From Polyporus tsugae (taxonomy: Eukaryota; Basidiomycota; Agaricomycetes; Polyporales; Polyporaceae): DNA of 64,000 nucleotides. The stretch lies in the NCBI GenBank assembly GCA_024305745.1, contig JAHRBS010000002.1:2604001-2668000 (forward strand), written 5' to 3'. Shown piece by piece: positions 35,214-46,300 of the stretch. The notes under the pieces were generated by a model. That model saw only the letters and a list, made by a program, of their open reading frames with translations. It was not told the DNA's origin and made no database searches. Position numbers and translations under genes: made by a program. Every line of letters starts with the position of its first letter. The stretch's first letter is position 1.

Positions 35214-36698
35214 TGCTGCTTCCGGCTATGCGGTCGCAGGCACTGATGTCGATGATCGTCTGTCTTTTCCACGCTTCCCTCCTTCTTTCGTTCCTTCGTT
35301 CATCTGCATCTGTCCCGCTCGCGGATACGATGCCTTACGCGCTCATTATGCATCCCACGCTTCTGCTTCTGCTTCTCCCCCCCCCATCCATCTTTTCTCG
35401 ATCGTGACGTACACATCGACTCCTCGACTCCTCGCATATCTTATGTATTTGTCACTCGTTGTAAGCACCTCATCGTCTTGTCGGTCGCATATCTGTCGTT
35501 TGCTTATTTACCTAGAGGGCGCGTGTTCGCGCTCGGCGCACTGTTGTACAGTAACGCATGTACTTTACAGGCTTATTAGAAGTGTAGGTCCCCCCCAATC
35601 CATGATGATTGGCGCGTCTTGCGATACGTAAGTGGGCGGCCACCGCATGTTGAAAGAACATTTCGGCCGCTCATATGACGCTGATTCGAGGCCTGAATAC
35701 AAGTGCTTCTGGTTCGCTTTGTGCACTTCCTCTTGTTCCATCGAGCTCTCCCGATCTTGTTGGATGTGAAGTTTGCAAGGACTCGGCGCTCAGCAAGCAA
35801 GCGCCGACTCCGTCCGTGGTAACTGGTACTCCCTCTTCAACCGCCACCACCATGACATCTGCGTAAGTCGACAAACTCGTATCATGGGCTGATATGGTTT
35901 CACACTATTCTAACTACAAGAACCCTTCCCTCGAAACGATCTGACACAGGAGGAATCGAGAACTTCGAGCAGAGGCGGACAGCCCCAGTTGGGTATGCCA
36001 GCGGTACTACCGGAGACGGTCCCAATCGCGCCTTCACTGACATTTCTTCCGGACGACGTCGACTGGATCGCAAGCTTTGTACATGGGCGCATCCGTTATG
36101 ACTCCACGCCCGCGGCATTTCGATCTCTTTGAATATGTCGGAGAGATGCGCATTGTCTTAGCAAACCTTCCTGATGATGTGGGTGATGACATCTCATTTA
36201 CATTTCAAGGCTTTTAGTACTCACCGAGTGCATGCTGACCGCTATTTTTTCCAGATTTTAGAGCCTAAGGATGATCCAAACCTGAGTCAATGTCTTGTTC
36301 TCTAACAAGAGAAGATTGCCTCTCACCATCGCTCGCAGCAGCGCAGAGGACTTTCCGCTAGTACTTCCGTGCGTCTCTTCTACACTGCCATGCGGCGAAG
36401 CACTACTAGCTGCGTTATCATATTCGCAGAGAACTGTACTTTCAAACGTGCTTATCCCTTATGCAGAATCCGTGCACTTCCATCTACGAGTGTACTACGC
36501 GCTAAGGATGCCGCCGCTTTCCCGCCAACCTGTCGATGTTGATGGTCATTCAAGGTGGCATTGCCTTACGATTCTGGTCCACGCAATCAGAATGTCTGAT
36601 TGATCCATTACGACGTTCAACCTTACACATTTAGTACTTCGACAGCGTATAAGCACCCATTGCCGCACCGCCCTGGTTCCTGCACCCTGTCCCCCGTC
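35214..36698. other. Intergenic region with possible small gene
   Basis: Between the hypothetical protein and DUF6534 C. A possible short gene starts at the ATG at 35851 followed by a GTAAGT donor. After it, a plus-strand frame at about 35930-36120 reads LPDDVDWIASFVHGRIRYDS, which looks ordered, but no family comes to mind and the exon phases do not close convincingly. A C9 run l near 35386-35394 is plain repeat. A TATA-like gtataagc lies about 50 bp before the DUF6534 C ATG. Confidence 0.3.
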
Positions 36699-38897
36699 AT
36701 GTCCTCAAGTCCGCTCCCCCCGGTCAACTCGGTTCCGCCTTTCGATAACACCTTTGGTGCTGTTCTTATCGGCACCTTTGTCGCTCTAACGTAGGTTCAA
36801 TCTTTCACTTGATGCGCGGCTCGACGCTGGAACGTTCTCCAGGTTGTATGGACTGGTCGCCCACCAATGTTATCGGTATTTTCAGTTATACCCCAAGGAC
36901 AGTGTTTGGATCAAGTCTTTGGTAGGTGGCCATTCGCTCCAATGCCATACATAAAATTATCTCCTGATAGTTGCTCGAGCAGGTTCTATTTACTCTGTAG
37001 AAGCCATTTAGTAACCTGCTGTTTGCCTTCCCTTCCTGACCACCACGCCGTACAGGGTATTCGAAACGTTTCACATCGTCCTCGGCACGCACGCCTGGTA
37101 CGTCCGTCGCTCGTCATCAAGCGTCGGTGCTCACAACAATGTAGTTATTATTACCTGGTTACGAGTTACAGCCATACGGATGCTCTTCGCTCCTCGGTCT
37201 GGTATGTCCAGACCACTGCCTGGTGTGCCCTTTTCTCACGACCGCCGACGGCCGCAACCTTTAGGTCTCTCGGTGTGAGCAGTCTCCTTCTTGCTATCTT
37301 AATTTTCCCCTCATACATTTTGTTTAGCTCCTGGGCGTGACAACTGTGAGTTTCGCTCAAGCTACCGACCTGTCGGCGTTGAGCATGAAGTTGATTCGTG
37401 TGTTACACAGGGCCTCGTTGGAATTCCATCCCAGATGTTTGTTTTTTCTACTCCTATTATGTTTGAAGTAATGACCAATATACTATTTTGTCCTCCCAGC
37501 TTCTTTGCTCGTCGTATATTCCGACGTAAGCCACATTCTCTCTTACACCCATCCCACCTCTCATGCGCCTCTGTTCGGTACAGTTGGTAGTCTCAGATAC
37601 CGAGTCTTAGTCATCTTCGCAGTGTGTACACTTGCTCAATCAAAGATTAGACGATACTGACCTGGACGCTCTACAGTTCATTTTGTTGACAGCAGAGCTC
37701 GGTAGGTAGTGCACCTTCTCCTGTACCCAATGGACGCTGAGCCGCTTTGAAACTTACATCAGGTTTCCTTTGTGGTGAGTACAACCACGGCTGTACTAGT
37801 TTTCTCGACGCTCATCAAGTGCCAGCTGGGACTGGCGCCGCGTACGTCCCGGAGCCCCTGTAAACTCACATCTAGCACTTACATCAAGTGACGGGTAGGG
37901 CTGTCTTCAAGCCCTTTTCGAAGTTCCAGCACTACACGGTATGCATCGTCAACCGTTTCGTTATTACTCTGACGCTGACGCAGTATCATCCATCATATGT
38001 GTAGTGGTTGATTGCCGCAGGGGCGGGTACCGGCGTTGTCGCAGATAGCTTGATCACAGCCGTGCTGGTCAATCTGCTCCGCAACAAGCACATAGGAGTC
38101 AAACGGTCGGCTCCTTGCTTCTCATATACCGGCTCTGGTTGATTTCCCTCCACTTCAGGATGGATCGGATTCTGAATACCCTCATTTTGTACACCATCAA
38201 CACCGGTATGAGAGCTCGTTTGCCGTAGGGTGCCTTCTCGCGCTCATTAGCCTTCTCCAGGTTTGTTGACAGGGTGGGTCGACTTCCATTTCGAACGATT
38301 CGATATACGCTTATTGTCGTTACGACAACCCAGGACGCTCGATCTTTTATCGTTCTTATTCGTGAGCAGTCTCGTGCGGAAGTGGAACCATTCAGTCGCT
38401 AATTTCAAAGCCATACCTCAAGGCACTCATTTATCCCGATAACCTGATTTATGTGGCGTTCGGCATCGTTACAACTAAAAGTAAGCGCATCATCCCGGTG
38501 CACCTCAAGTTGTTAGAATATAATACTGACCTCGGACACAGTGTATGCCAACTCTCTCCTTGCCGCGTACGTTGGCCTGTTTTCCATCATTTGTTTCCTG
38601 GTAACACTGGATACTGAGCTCCTTCGTTCAGGTTAAATACCCGAAACTCCCTGCGAACCGGTCCAAATTGCGTATTGACAATAAACGCAGCCGAGTCCAA
38701 CACGCTGTTTGCGCCCCAACGAGAGACGACTGCATGCGAGACGCTTGAAGAACGAGTTGTTACGTCTCAGAAAGTAAGTGTGGTCTGACCGGTTCAAACG
38801 ATGGTGATCTAAATAATTTCTTCTCTTCGTACAGGTCGAGGGGCCGGAGAACAGCCAAGCGTTCTTAACGTTGGAACTTGTCGGCATTGCCGTCTGA
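36699..38897 (+). CDS. DUF6534-family membrane protein (paralog C)
   Basis: Intact DUF6534 protein, 323 aa, the clearest view of the family's exon plan. Exons: 36699-36790, 36843-36921, 36983-36996, 37056-37097, 37145-37201, 37265-37274, 37328-37345, 37411-37436, 37500-37525, 37584-37621, 37677-37701, 37763-37774, 37826-37841, 37899-37938, 38005-38105, 38159-38205, 38261-38273, 38334-38361, 38423-38480, 38542-38566, 38632-38773 and 38835-38897 (972 nt). Signatures: DNTFGAVLIGTFVALT, VFETFHIVLGTHA, YYYLVTSYSHTDA, IFFARRIFR, AVFKPFSKFQHYT, WLIAAGAGTGVVADSLIT, LILYTINTGLLTG, YPDNLIYVAFGIVTTK, MYANSLLAALNTRNSL and the tail ENSQAFLTLELVGIAV. All introns have GT/AG ends, many with CTGAC branch sites. 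It is convergent with the decayed WD40 copy at 39117-40175, mirroring the A pair. Function unknown; probably a membrane protein with about seven passes. Confidence 0.88.
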
Positions 38898-39116
38898 TTT
38901 CTTCGTGAGACCCACACTCCTACCCGATGCGATACATTCGATCCCGTTGCATCCTTGTACAGAACGGCTCGAACAGCTTTCTATTATTATTGTGATTGTG
39001 TCGTCGCGACCATGTACTGATTCGCGCCGGCCGCTGTATTGTATCTATTCTAACACGTGAACCAGTGCGAAAGAAGCGCGTAACTGGAAGACCTCCCACC
39101 ACTGGCAGCAGCATGA

Positions 39117-40480
39117 TTAAACGTTCCTTCGGGCAATAAGGTGTCGAAGCCGACGAATAACGAGGGACCCGTCCCGCGCTCCCGAAAGCGAGTTGTCGTG
39201 TTCCACGAACGTGACCACGAGCCGTTGCGCAGCCTCCACAGCCGCATGGTCTTGTCGCTTCAGTCGACCTGGATGCAATGCACTTCGCATAGGGGAGACG
39301 GATAGCGCGAGCGCGGGCGCGCGATGTCCTTCAAGCGACATGAGCCTGTCACCCCACACCAGATCCCAGACCTGGACCATGACGGTCGAGGGCGCCGCCC
39401 ACGCGAGTAAGAGCTGCATCCCGTCTTCTCAGAACGCGATCGTCGCCAGTCGACAGCACGGGTGCGCCTGTGCATCGGAGAGGGCGACCTCTATCAACTC
39501 CATCGTCTTCGTCCTCCGCAAGAAGATATTCCTTTCCTCCGAGGCTGTCAAGAGAAACCGACTGCCAGGTGGGGTCGAAGGTCGCGGCGACGGTAGTGAC
39601 GAAATGCTGATGCCCCAGGACCCGTGCCACGACTTCCGGTCTGACGTTCCATACACGACTCGGACAGACGGCCATCCTCGGGTGAGGTGAAGCCACGTGG
39701 AGCCATCGGCCATCGGGGGAGAAGTGGACACAAGCACAGGCTGGGATCCGGAAGGGATCGCGGAGCAGGTACACCTGCTCGTACTAGGTCTCCGCACTCT
39801 AGACGCGGATGGTGTCTGGGCCCTCCTGCGACGTCGACGTGAGTTGACGTTATCCGGAGACCAGATGCAGGGGGCTATAGGTGCAGTGTAGCCAGGGAGC
39901 GACCCAAGGAGCTCTCCGTCTTACACGCTCCATATTGCCGCATCGAATCCGCGAGCGCCACAACGGGGGGAGGCGGGGCGTTCGCTATCAGGAGAGAATG
40001 CGACGGACGTTACGTCGAGGGTTCCGACCGCCCATTCACGGAGGATGCGGGTTGCTTGTACGTCCCATATAAGAACGGTCTCATCCTCCAAAGCGGTAAC
40101 GAGCGAGCTGCTGTCGGCAGACATGGCCACAACAGAAACGGCGCTGGTGTTACCGGGCGGGCCCTGAAAATACATTTAAGCTGAGATGTTGCTCAAGATA
40201 TCGATGTAGCGAAAGCTGCTCACTTTGTGACGAAACCTCGACCGCGAGGGATCCACGGTCGTTCCAGCTCGGGAACAACTGTAGGAGAAACGGGCGCGCG
40301 GGAGGAGAGAAGACGGGGGGAAAGACGATAGCGTTTGAACGCTGATGCAAACGCGTAAGGGACAACGCGCTGCGAGCTGTACTAAATACACTGGGAAACA
40401 AGACGGCTGAGACATAATATACAGTATAAGACAGCGGGACAAGATGAGTGGGTGAGACGCGAGCACGGAGCAAGCTCGCT
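39117..40480 (-). pseudogene. F-box/WD40 pseudogene (F-box part lost)
   Basis: Decayed paralog of the gene at 16610-18934. From the right, a piece at about 40215-40290 keeps the end of the linker exon (LFPSWNDRG region) and the GTGAGCAG donor. It is followed by the WD40 frame beginning after an acceptor at 40169. The WD40 part runs to RRLRHLIARRNV at 39117. Lesions include a nonsense codon after AAIWSV (TAA where the intact gene has CAA), frame changes in the second and third blades, and a frame break near GRQSVSL. The F-box exon is missing altogether, since only about 400 bp separate this relic from POP5 copy 1. Still readable are VLIWDVQ, LREWAVGT, FSPDGRWLHVASPHP, VMVQVWDL and RLMSLEGHR. 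It is convergent with DUF6534 C. Confidence 0.82.
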
Positions 40481-40699
40481 TACATGATACAAGATTCTAC
40501 AACAACGACCTGAGAGTGCCAGAGCATTGGTCCACTCTACTGGCTCTCTCACCAGGTACGGAAGTGACTGGTGGGGAGGATTTGGTGGTGTGGTTATGAG
40601 GCTCTCCTTTCGGTAGGTTGCTATTGCAGCAAACAGACACAAGGGTCATATGTGGCGGTGCGACTCTCGGAGGAACGCGCGTTCAATTTGGCCCGAGTC

Positions 40700-40770
40700 A
40701 GGTTCGAACCCACAGCCACGGCAATTTCCGTAGGGCGCTTGACCGCAAGCCCGCAATTCCGAAAATCTTG
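40700..40770 (-). repeat. tRNA-like B-box element upstream of POP5 copy 1
   Basis: Contains the palindrome GGTTCGAACC (40701-40710), which matches a Pol III B box on either strand. Upstream on the minus strand, a GCGGTCAAGCG string recalls an A box, and a 6-bp hairpin (ctacgg/ccgtgg) lies where an anticodon arm would be. Stems are incomplete, so it is a relic or a look-alike rather than a working tRNA gene. Confidence 0.4.
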
Positions 40771-40859
40771 ACCAAACACCTCCTGGGCCCGCAGAACAAG
40801 GAGTAACCTACTTACTAACCACTGGCAGTACACCCAACTCGCCGGGATATAACAAACAG

Positions 40860-41598
40860 ATGGTTAGGTTCAAGGTATGCTTCTCGTACCACTCTACGCA
40901 ACAACGGCCCTCTCACCCAAGTTGTGATTTGAACAGAACCGCTGGCTCCTCGTCGAGTTTCTCCCCTGCCAGGCCTCTCTCAACCCCAATCAACCCTCTC
41001 GTGCCTCGGAAGAACAAGCGACGAGCAAGAGCATCTGGGCTGCACTCAAGCAGAGCGTCATCGCCCACTTCGGAGACACCGGCTGGGGCGCGGTCGGCTC
41101 TTCGCTCACCAGTCAGTCCCTTTCTTGCTATCCAAAAAAGATGAGTGCGTCACTTGCTGACGGTACTGATTGACGAAAGTCAAGTACTTCTCCCCACGCA
41201 CGAACTTGTGCATCATTCGTGTCGCGCGCGATCCGCACAAGATCGCATGGGCTAGCGTCATGCTCATGACGACGATCGACGGGCGCAAGTACATCCCCCA
41301 CGTCGTCCACGTCTCTGGTGCGCTGTCAACCTAGGCCACAGGCTGTGCATCACTGACCTGGCTCACGTAGGAACGGTAAAGCAGGCCCAACTGGCGGCGA
41401 TCCGCCATAATCGCGAAGTCGTCGCTCGCTATCGTGCCCGCGCAAAGACTCCAGGTGCGTTCAACCTTCAACCCGTCCCCCTGCACACGGAACGTTCGCG
41501 CCTTTGCTGACTAGAAGACCAACATAGCCGGCTATCAAGACTCATACGAAGAGTTCCTCCATACGAGCACGGAAGAGATCGAAGGGCTGCAAGATTAA
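40860..41598 (+). CDS. POP5: RNase P/MRP subunit POP5, copy 1
   Basis: Protein subunit shared by nuclear RNase P (tRNA 5' maturation) and RNase MRP (rRNA processing), of the Rpp14/Pop5 family. Five exons, 40860-40874, 40937-41111, 41180-41317, 41371-41454 and 41528-41598, encode 160 aa. The order MVRFK, NRWLLVEFLP, LKQSVIAHFGDTGWGAVGSSLT, KYFSPRTNLCIIRVARDPHK, KYIPHVVHVSGTVKQAQ, RHNREVVARYRARAKTP and EEFLHTSTEEIEGLQD is that of fungal Pop5. The first exon holds only five codons. Donor 2 is GTCAGT, less usual but shared by all copies. It is convergent with the oxoamine synthase gene, 123 bp between stop codons. Against the other copies it has one private change (Val-Met for Val-Thr in the segment before the TTIDGRKY motif), at a position likely to be tolerated. 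Confidence 0.92.
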
Positions 41599-41721
41599 CC
41601 AACCTCCGAGTCCTCCATTCGACTGTACGCGCATCAATTGCTCATCTATAAACACACGTCGTTCGGTCATCTATATACTTTAAGTTTTAACCCTAACTCC
41701 GACCATTTCTCACCTGATCGT

Positions 41722-43363
41722 TCATAGCTTCGCCTGCACGCTCACCACCTGCCCCTCTGCGCCTGTTCCGCCACCCGCGCCCGCCCTCTCCCAGCTCTCT
41801 GCCCACTCGATCATGCCCTTCACGAGCCGCTCGACGTCCTCGCGCGTGTTTCCCGCGTGCAGGCACACGCGGATGCGATCCGCACCCTTGGGCACAGTCG
41901 GCCACGTGATGGGCCGCGCATTCAGTCCGCGCACGCGCAAGTACGCTGAGAGCGGGCGCGGGTGCGGGGTTAGGACGGGGACGATCGGCGTGGCGGGTTT
42001 TAGGTTTTGGGTTTTGTATTGGGATGCGGACACAGAGACAGCCGATGAATGGGAAGAATGGGAGGGAGGGAAAAGATGTGGGGGGAGCGCGAGGAGTGCG
42101 GGCGAGATGCGGCGGGTTGCGAGGGCGTTGCGGAGGGATGCGAGGAAGTATGTGCTGAGGTCAAGGAGGTTCTTGGAGAGCTGGGTTCACCGGGTTGTTA
42201 GCGTGTCTCGTAGGCATTGCGCGAATGCTGAGAGGGCGTATCCACACCTTGTCAGCTTCGCCCGATTCGAGCAGGTCGAAGGAGCAGTCTGCGGCGATGA
42301 TGTTCGCGTAGCTCAGCGAGGTGGTGTAGATCAGCGAGCGCGCGTAGTTGAGCAGGTAGTCCCGTACAAGAGGGGTTATGAGGAAAACGGCTAAGAATGA
42401 CTTCGTTCAGTGTCTGCAGCGCTATATTAGCCCCCCTCAACTCTCCAATTCACTGTCTCTTCCCCGCGTAGACGCTTTAGCATGATGCAGCGACCGTCCC
42501 CCCGGTAAGGAATCGGTCACATCAAAGCCTCAGCGTGAGGGAGAGAAAAATACAATGGAGAATTGAGGGGGGGCTGCATTGTCAGGAAATGTGGCGTAAA
42601 ACATACCTCCCGTCCCGGCGAGCGCTTTGCCAAAGGTGTGTAGGCGGGCGAACACCCGATCCTCCAAACCATACGCTGCGACCAACCCGCGCCCTTGCGG
42701 GCCATACACACCTGTCGAGTGCGCCTCGTCAACAATGACATATCCGTTCCCTCTCGGCAAGAGCTCCTCGACCGCTTCGACGATGTCCACCAAAGGCACA
42801 AGGTTCCCGTCCATGCTGTACAGCGCCTCCACCGTCACGAAAACACTGCTCTCCCCGTCTCTCAATGCTGTATGGGACCCAATAAGAGCCTGGAGGACCT
42901 CGCGGAGCGCAGAGACTGAGTTGTGGGCGAACGTGACCCGCGCATTTGAATCGACGCGGGAGGCACGCATCCCGTCATACACAGACGCGTGTATGTGCTC
43001 GTCGTACACGATCGCGTCGCGCGGCTGCGGCACGCTCGAGAAGAAGCCGACGTTGGCGTCGAAGCCCGAGTTGAAGAGCAGCGCAGCGGGCGCACGGAAG
43101 AACTCCGCGAGGTGCGCCTCGAACGACGCGTGCGCATGCCCGTTCACGAGCAGGCGCGAGCCACCTGAGCCGAGTACATATGGAGCGTCGCGCAGCTTGG
43201 TGAGGAAGCGGGGGCGGAGGTCGTCAGAGTGGGAGAGGGAGAGGTAGTCGTTGGTGAAGAAGTCGACGAGGTGGTCGTCCGCGGAGGGGTCTGGAAGCCT
43301 GCGGCGGATGAGACGCTTCTCGCGAGATGCGAGCGCGGCGTTGAGCTTGTCGTTGAGCGGCAT
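41722..43363 (-). CDS. 8-amino-7-oxononanoate synthase-like enzyme, copy 1
   Basis: PLP-dependent alpha-oxoamine synthase, most like 8-amino-7-oxononanoate (KAPA) synthase of biotin synthesis, which condenses L-alanine with pimeloyl-thioester. Exons 42607-43363, 42248-42390 and 41722-42180 give 1359 nt, 452 aa. Conserved features are DFFTNDYLSLS near the N-terminus, GSGGSRLL, the His of IHASVYDG, DEAHSTGVYG (Asp211, His214, cofactor binding), and the Schiff-base Lys245 in HTFGKALAGTGG. The C-terminal small domain ends with RIRVCLHAGNTREDVERLVKG. Copy 1 has private changes in otherwise conserved spots, for example Arg for Gly in the QPGDAIVYD loop, so activity may be altered. A 7-keto sphinganine or aminolevulinate role is unlikely from the length and lack of N-terminal extensions. 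Substrate assignment is by resemblance only. Confidence 0.85.
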
Positions 43364-46300
43364 CGCGTTGGGCGTCGTCGGCGAGTTGTGCTAATTTAAA
43401 TCAAGAGTGTGGGTTTTTGTCGTCCTTCAGCGCACCAGTGGTTTCGATTTGTAGTGTCCGGTGTGCATCCGGTCCCTCGGATTATTGACAGGCGCTTAGA
43501 TCAAAAGTTCCTGGAGAACATATGGCGAGCTTTCTGAAGACAAAACATGAATAATGATCGCAGGTGTCTAAGGATGACTTACACGATGATCTAGGGCTTG
43601 TGGGGGTCCAGCACAACGAAGTGGTTGGTCAAAAGACGAATGACTTGGCCCGGTCTGCGCCCGATGCGATCTTGAGGAGGCGGGAAAGCACGGGAGACGG
43701 ACACTCTCGGAGCCTGCAGCGGATGAGAGGGTGATTTGTCATAGTAACCTCAGGTGTGTACACAGCGATCTAAGTAGGTGGAGGTTGGGTCGAACGTGTT
43801 GAACGAGGACGGACGAATGACATGCCCGATGTGATCTGGCGATCGCGTGGGACCTTCAATCGCGCTCAAACCGGGTTCCCCTCGTCTCTCAGCCCATCTC
43901 CTCCTCTTTTCGACCTCGCCGGGCTCAGTTGTTACACATCCACACTCGCCGTTGGCCGTCTGGGCCCCCCCACATTCCGCCTTTGTTCTCACTCTGCTGT
44001 GCCGTTAGTCGCCCGTTCATCCCATGTCTGCCAATGAGCTCATCGCTTCTCGTCCCACCCCACAGCTCGCCTCCCACTTCATACGGCCGCAACTCCACAC
44101 GCTCCTCCGAAATTCTACGGCGAACACTACAGTACATGCGGAGGCACGCATCGCGGACAATCTCAGCCGCTCTCACCTCACCGCACAAGCAAGCTGCCCG
44201 ACCGTCGACGCTCCTTGCACATTATGTTGCCCCCAGCCTTCGGATTCGCCATCGGATTCGCCATCGCTGCCACCCGCGTCGACATTGGCGCGCTCCTTCG
44301 AGGGTCTCTCAAGCTCTGCGAGTGCGGTGGTCAGTATAATGTCATACCGCGTACGTTCCCCCACCCCAAAGCCTACCCCGACGATACTCACCGTGAACAC
44401 ACAGCCAACGGCCGGGATGCATAGAGGGCTGCAGACACAACGAGCAGAGTAAGCGTAGTGTCCGGCACACAATCAAAGAAACTAGGTGAGTACAGAGGGC
44501 GGAGCACCCAAAGACGGGTGTGTTGATACCCTCCCCATTGCCCTCCAGCTTTTATACCCTCTCGCCAGCCGGCAGAACACTTCCGACGGCTTGCACCGCC
44601 CCCTGGGACATCCCCGGCCCTGGGCCCCAAGCCTCGAGTGCGCCGTCTCGATTGTCGTCGGCTCGTACAACCGAGCTTCCCCATCTCCCAGCTGTCCCGC
44701 CCGTCCAAGCGCGCCAAGATACACATCCCCTGAGGCCTCGACGTGCGACGGGACGTGCCACCCGCTTCGGATCTTGTGAAACGTCGCCCGCCCTGGCACG
44801 CTCACATTGTCGGGCAGGCTGTGGTCGCTGCCGGCTCCGTCCTGCATCGCGGGCTCGGTCACACCCTCCTCAACGGTAGCTGGGAGACGGCCTTCATGGC
44901 TGCAGTACGTACGTGTAATGAGTCGGCATTTACATCGTGCGCGTAATGATGCCGCCTCCCGCCCAGACTTTTTATTGGAAAGGCACGAGAATTCGGAATG
45001 CCACGGGCGGGCCATCTTGTGAGGGAAAGAACGGCTGGAGTTCGGCGTGACAGGTGCTCCGGCAGCGCACACGCCCTATCTCCCAACCCTCAGCCATCCC
45101 CCCGTGTTCCACTAGCGTCCAAGCCAACTTGGAGTACGTCGGCACCATCCACACTCGCGTCGGCTGCCATCCGAGCCGTTTCACGAAAACGCGTGAGACC
45201 CCCGACCTATGGTCCGCCCGGCTTGGCAGGTTCCTCGACTTCCGGTAAGTCGTCCCACACCGGCTGCGCCGACTTCAGACGATCATGCTGACGTCTGTAA
45301 ATGCAATTCAACGTCAGGGTGAGCTGCAACGAATGGCCGGGGTCGCGTTTTGTAGGTCAGGACCCGGAATATATGTAATAACTTTTGCTGTAGACGTCCG
45401 TTCGCGCGGAAATCGAGCGACAAGCATCCTTGTAGACCTATGCACCGTCCGAGAACGGCTTCGCGGCGATCCGAGGAGGGTGTGAAAACAGTGTTTTCAT
45501 CGCGTTTTCATGGCTGCCCGGAATGTGCTTCCTGTCCAGCATCGGGTTCCCTTCGGAGCGCCATGGAGACTGTTTTTCTAGGCCCTATACGTCCAGTGCA
45601 ACACGTTTACTACACTTGCCCCATCGGCCGACCATGTTTAGAAAATCAGCTTTGGTCGGATTCGTCGGCGGACGGGTGCAGATGGCGCGCACGCTCTCTC
45701 GCCGTTTCTCCCGCTTGGGACGACCGTCAGGCGACCATGCACGACTGTTACTAACCCAGGCTGAGCACCAGGCATGCCAGTTCAACAGGAGACGATCGCG
45801 AAGCCCCGGAGTGGGGCACGTTGGTTCCGGAGTCGTACCGTGCACGCACTCGACTCCAACCAACAACCGATTGCTTGATCCAACTTTCCGACCGTCAAGC
45901 TTAGGATGTCTCAACACAGTCTACTCGGGGGCGTCCAGTCAATTCGATTTCTGGGTGAGTACATCGACGGTCAGTCTGGGTCCATGGCGGGCTGCTGAAG
46001 CAGTCGCAGTGCAGCTGAGCATGCCGGGCGACGTTCGGGACGACCAATAGTGACGACTCTTACACAGTTCTTCCAGCCAAGCGTCGCGATCGACGCGCGT
46101 CTGTGGGCGGCGCATTCGCCGTTCTCAAGCGGCGTCGGTTCCGAGTCCGCTTCTCTACCTCCCCGGGTGCCCTGCACCGCCCGTCCAAGCAAGAGCTCGG
46201 TGTCCTCCGTCGAAACACGTCGCCCGAGTGGGAGACGGGCTGTTTCACTGCGCCCGGATGGACATTCTCGACCTCGCATGCAACAGGTTGCTGAGCAGCC

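Noticed and set aside
40700..40770. Functional tRNA gene upstream of POP5
   Set aside because: The T-stem has mismatches in every copy and the acceptor arms do not pair, so it is reported only as a tRNA-like element.
44482..45072. 196-codon minus-strand frame repeated in all three units
   Set aside because: Its conservation is explained by recent duplication. Differences among units are as often non-synonymous as synonymous, unit 2 carries a 35-bp insertion inside it, and no domain is visible.
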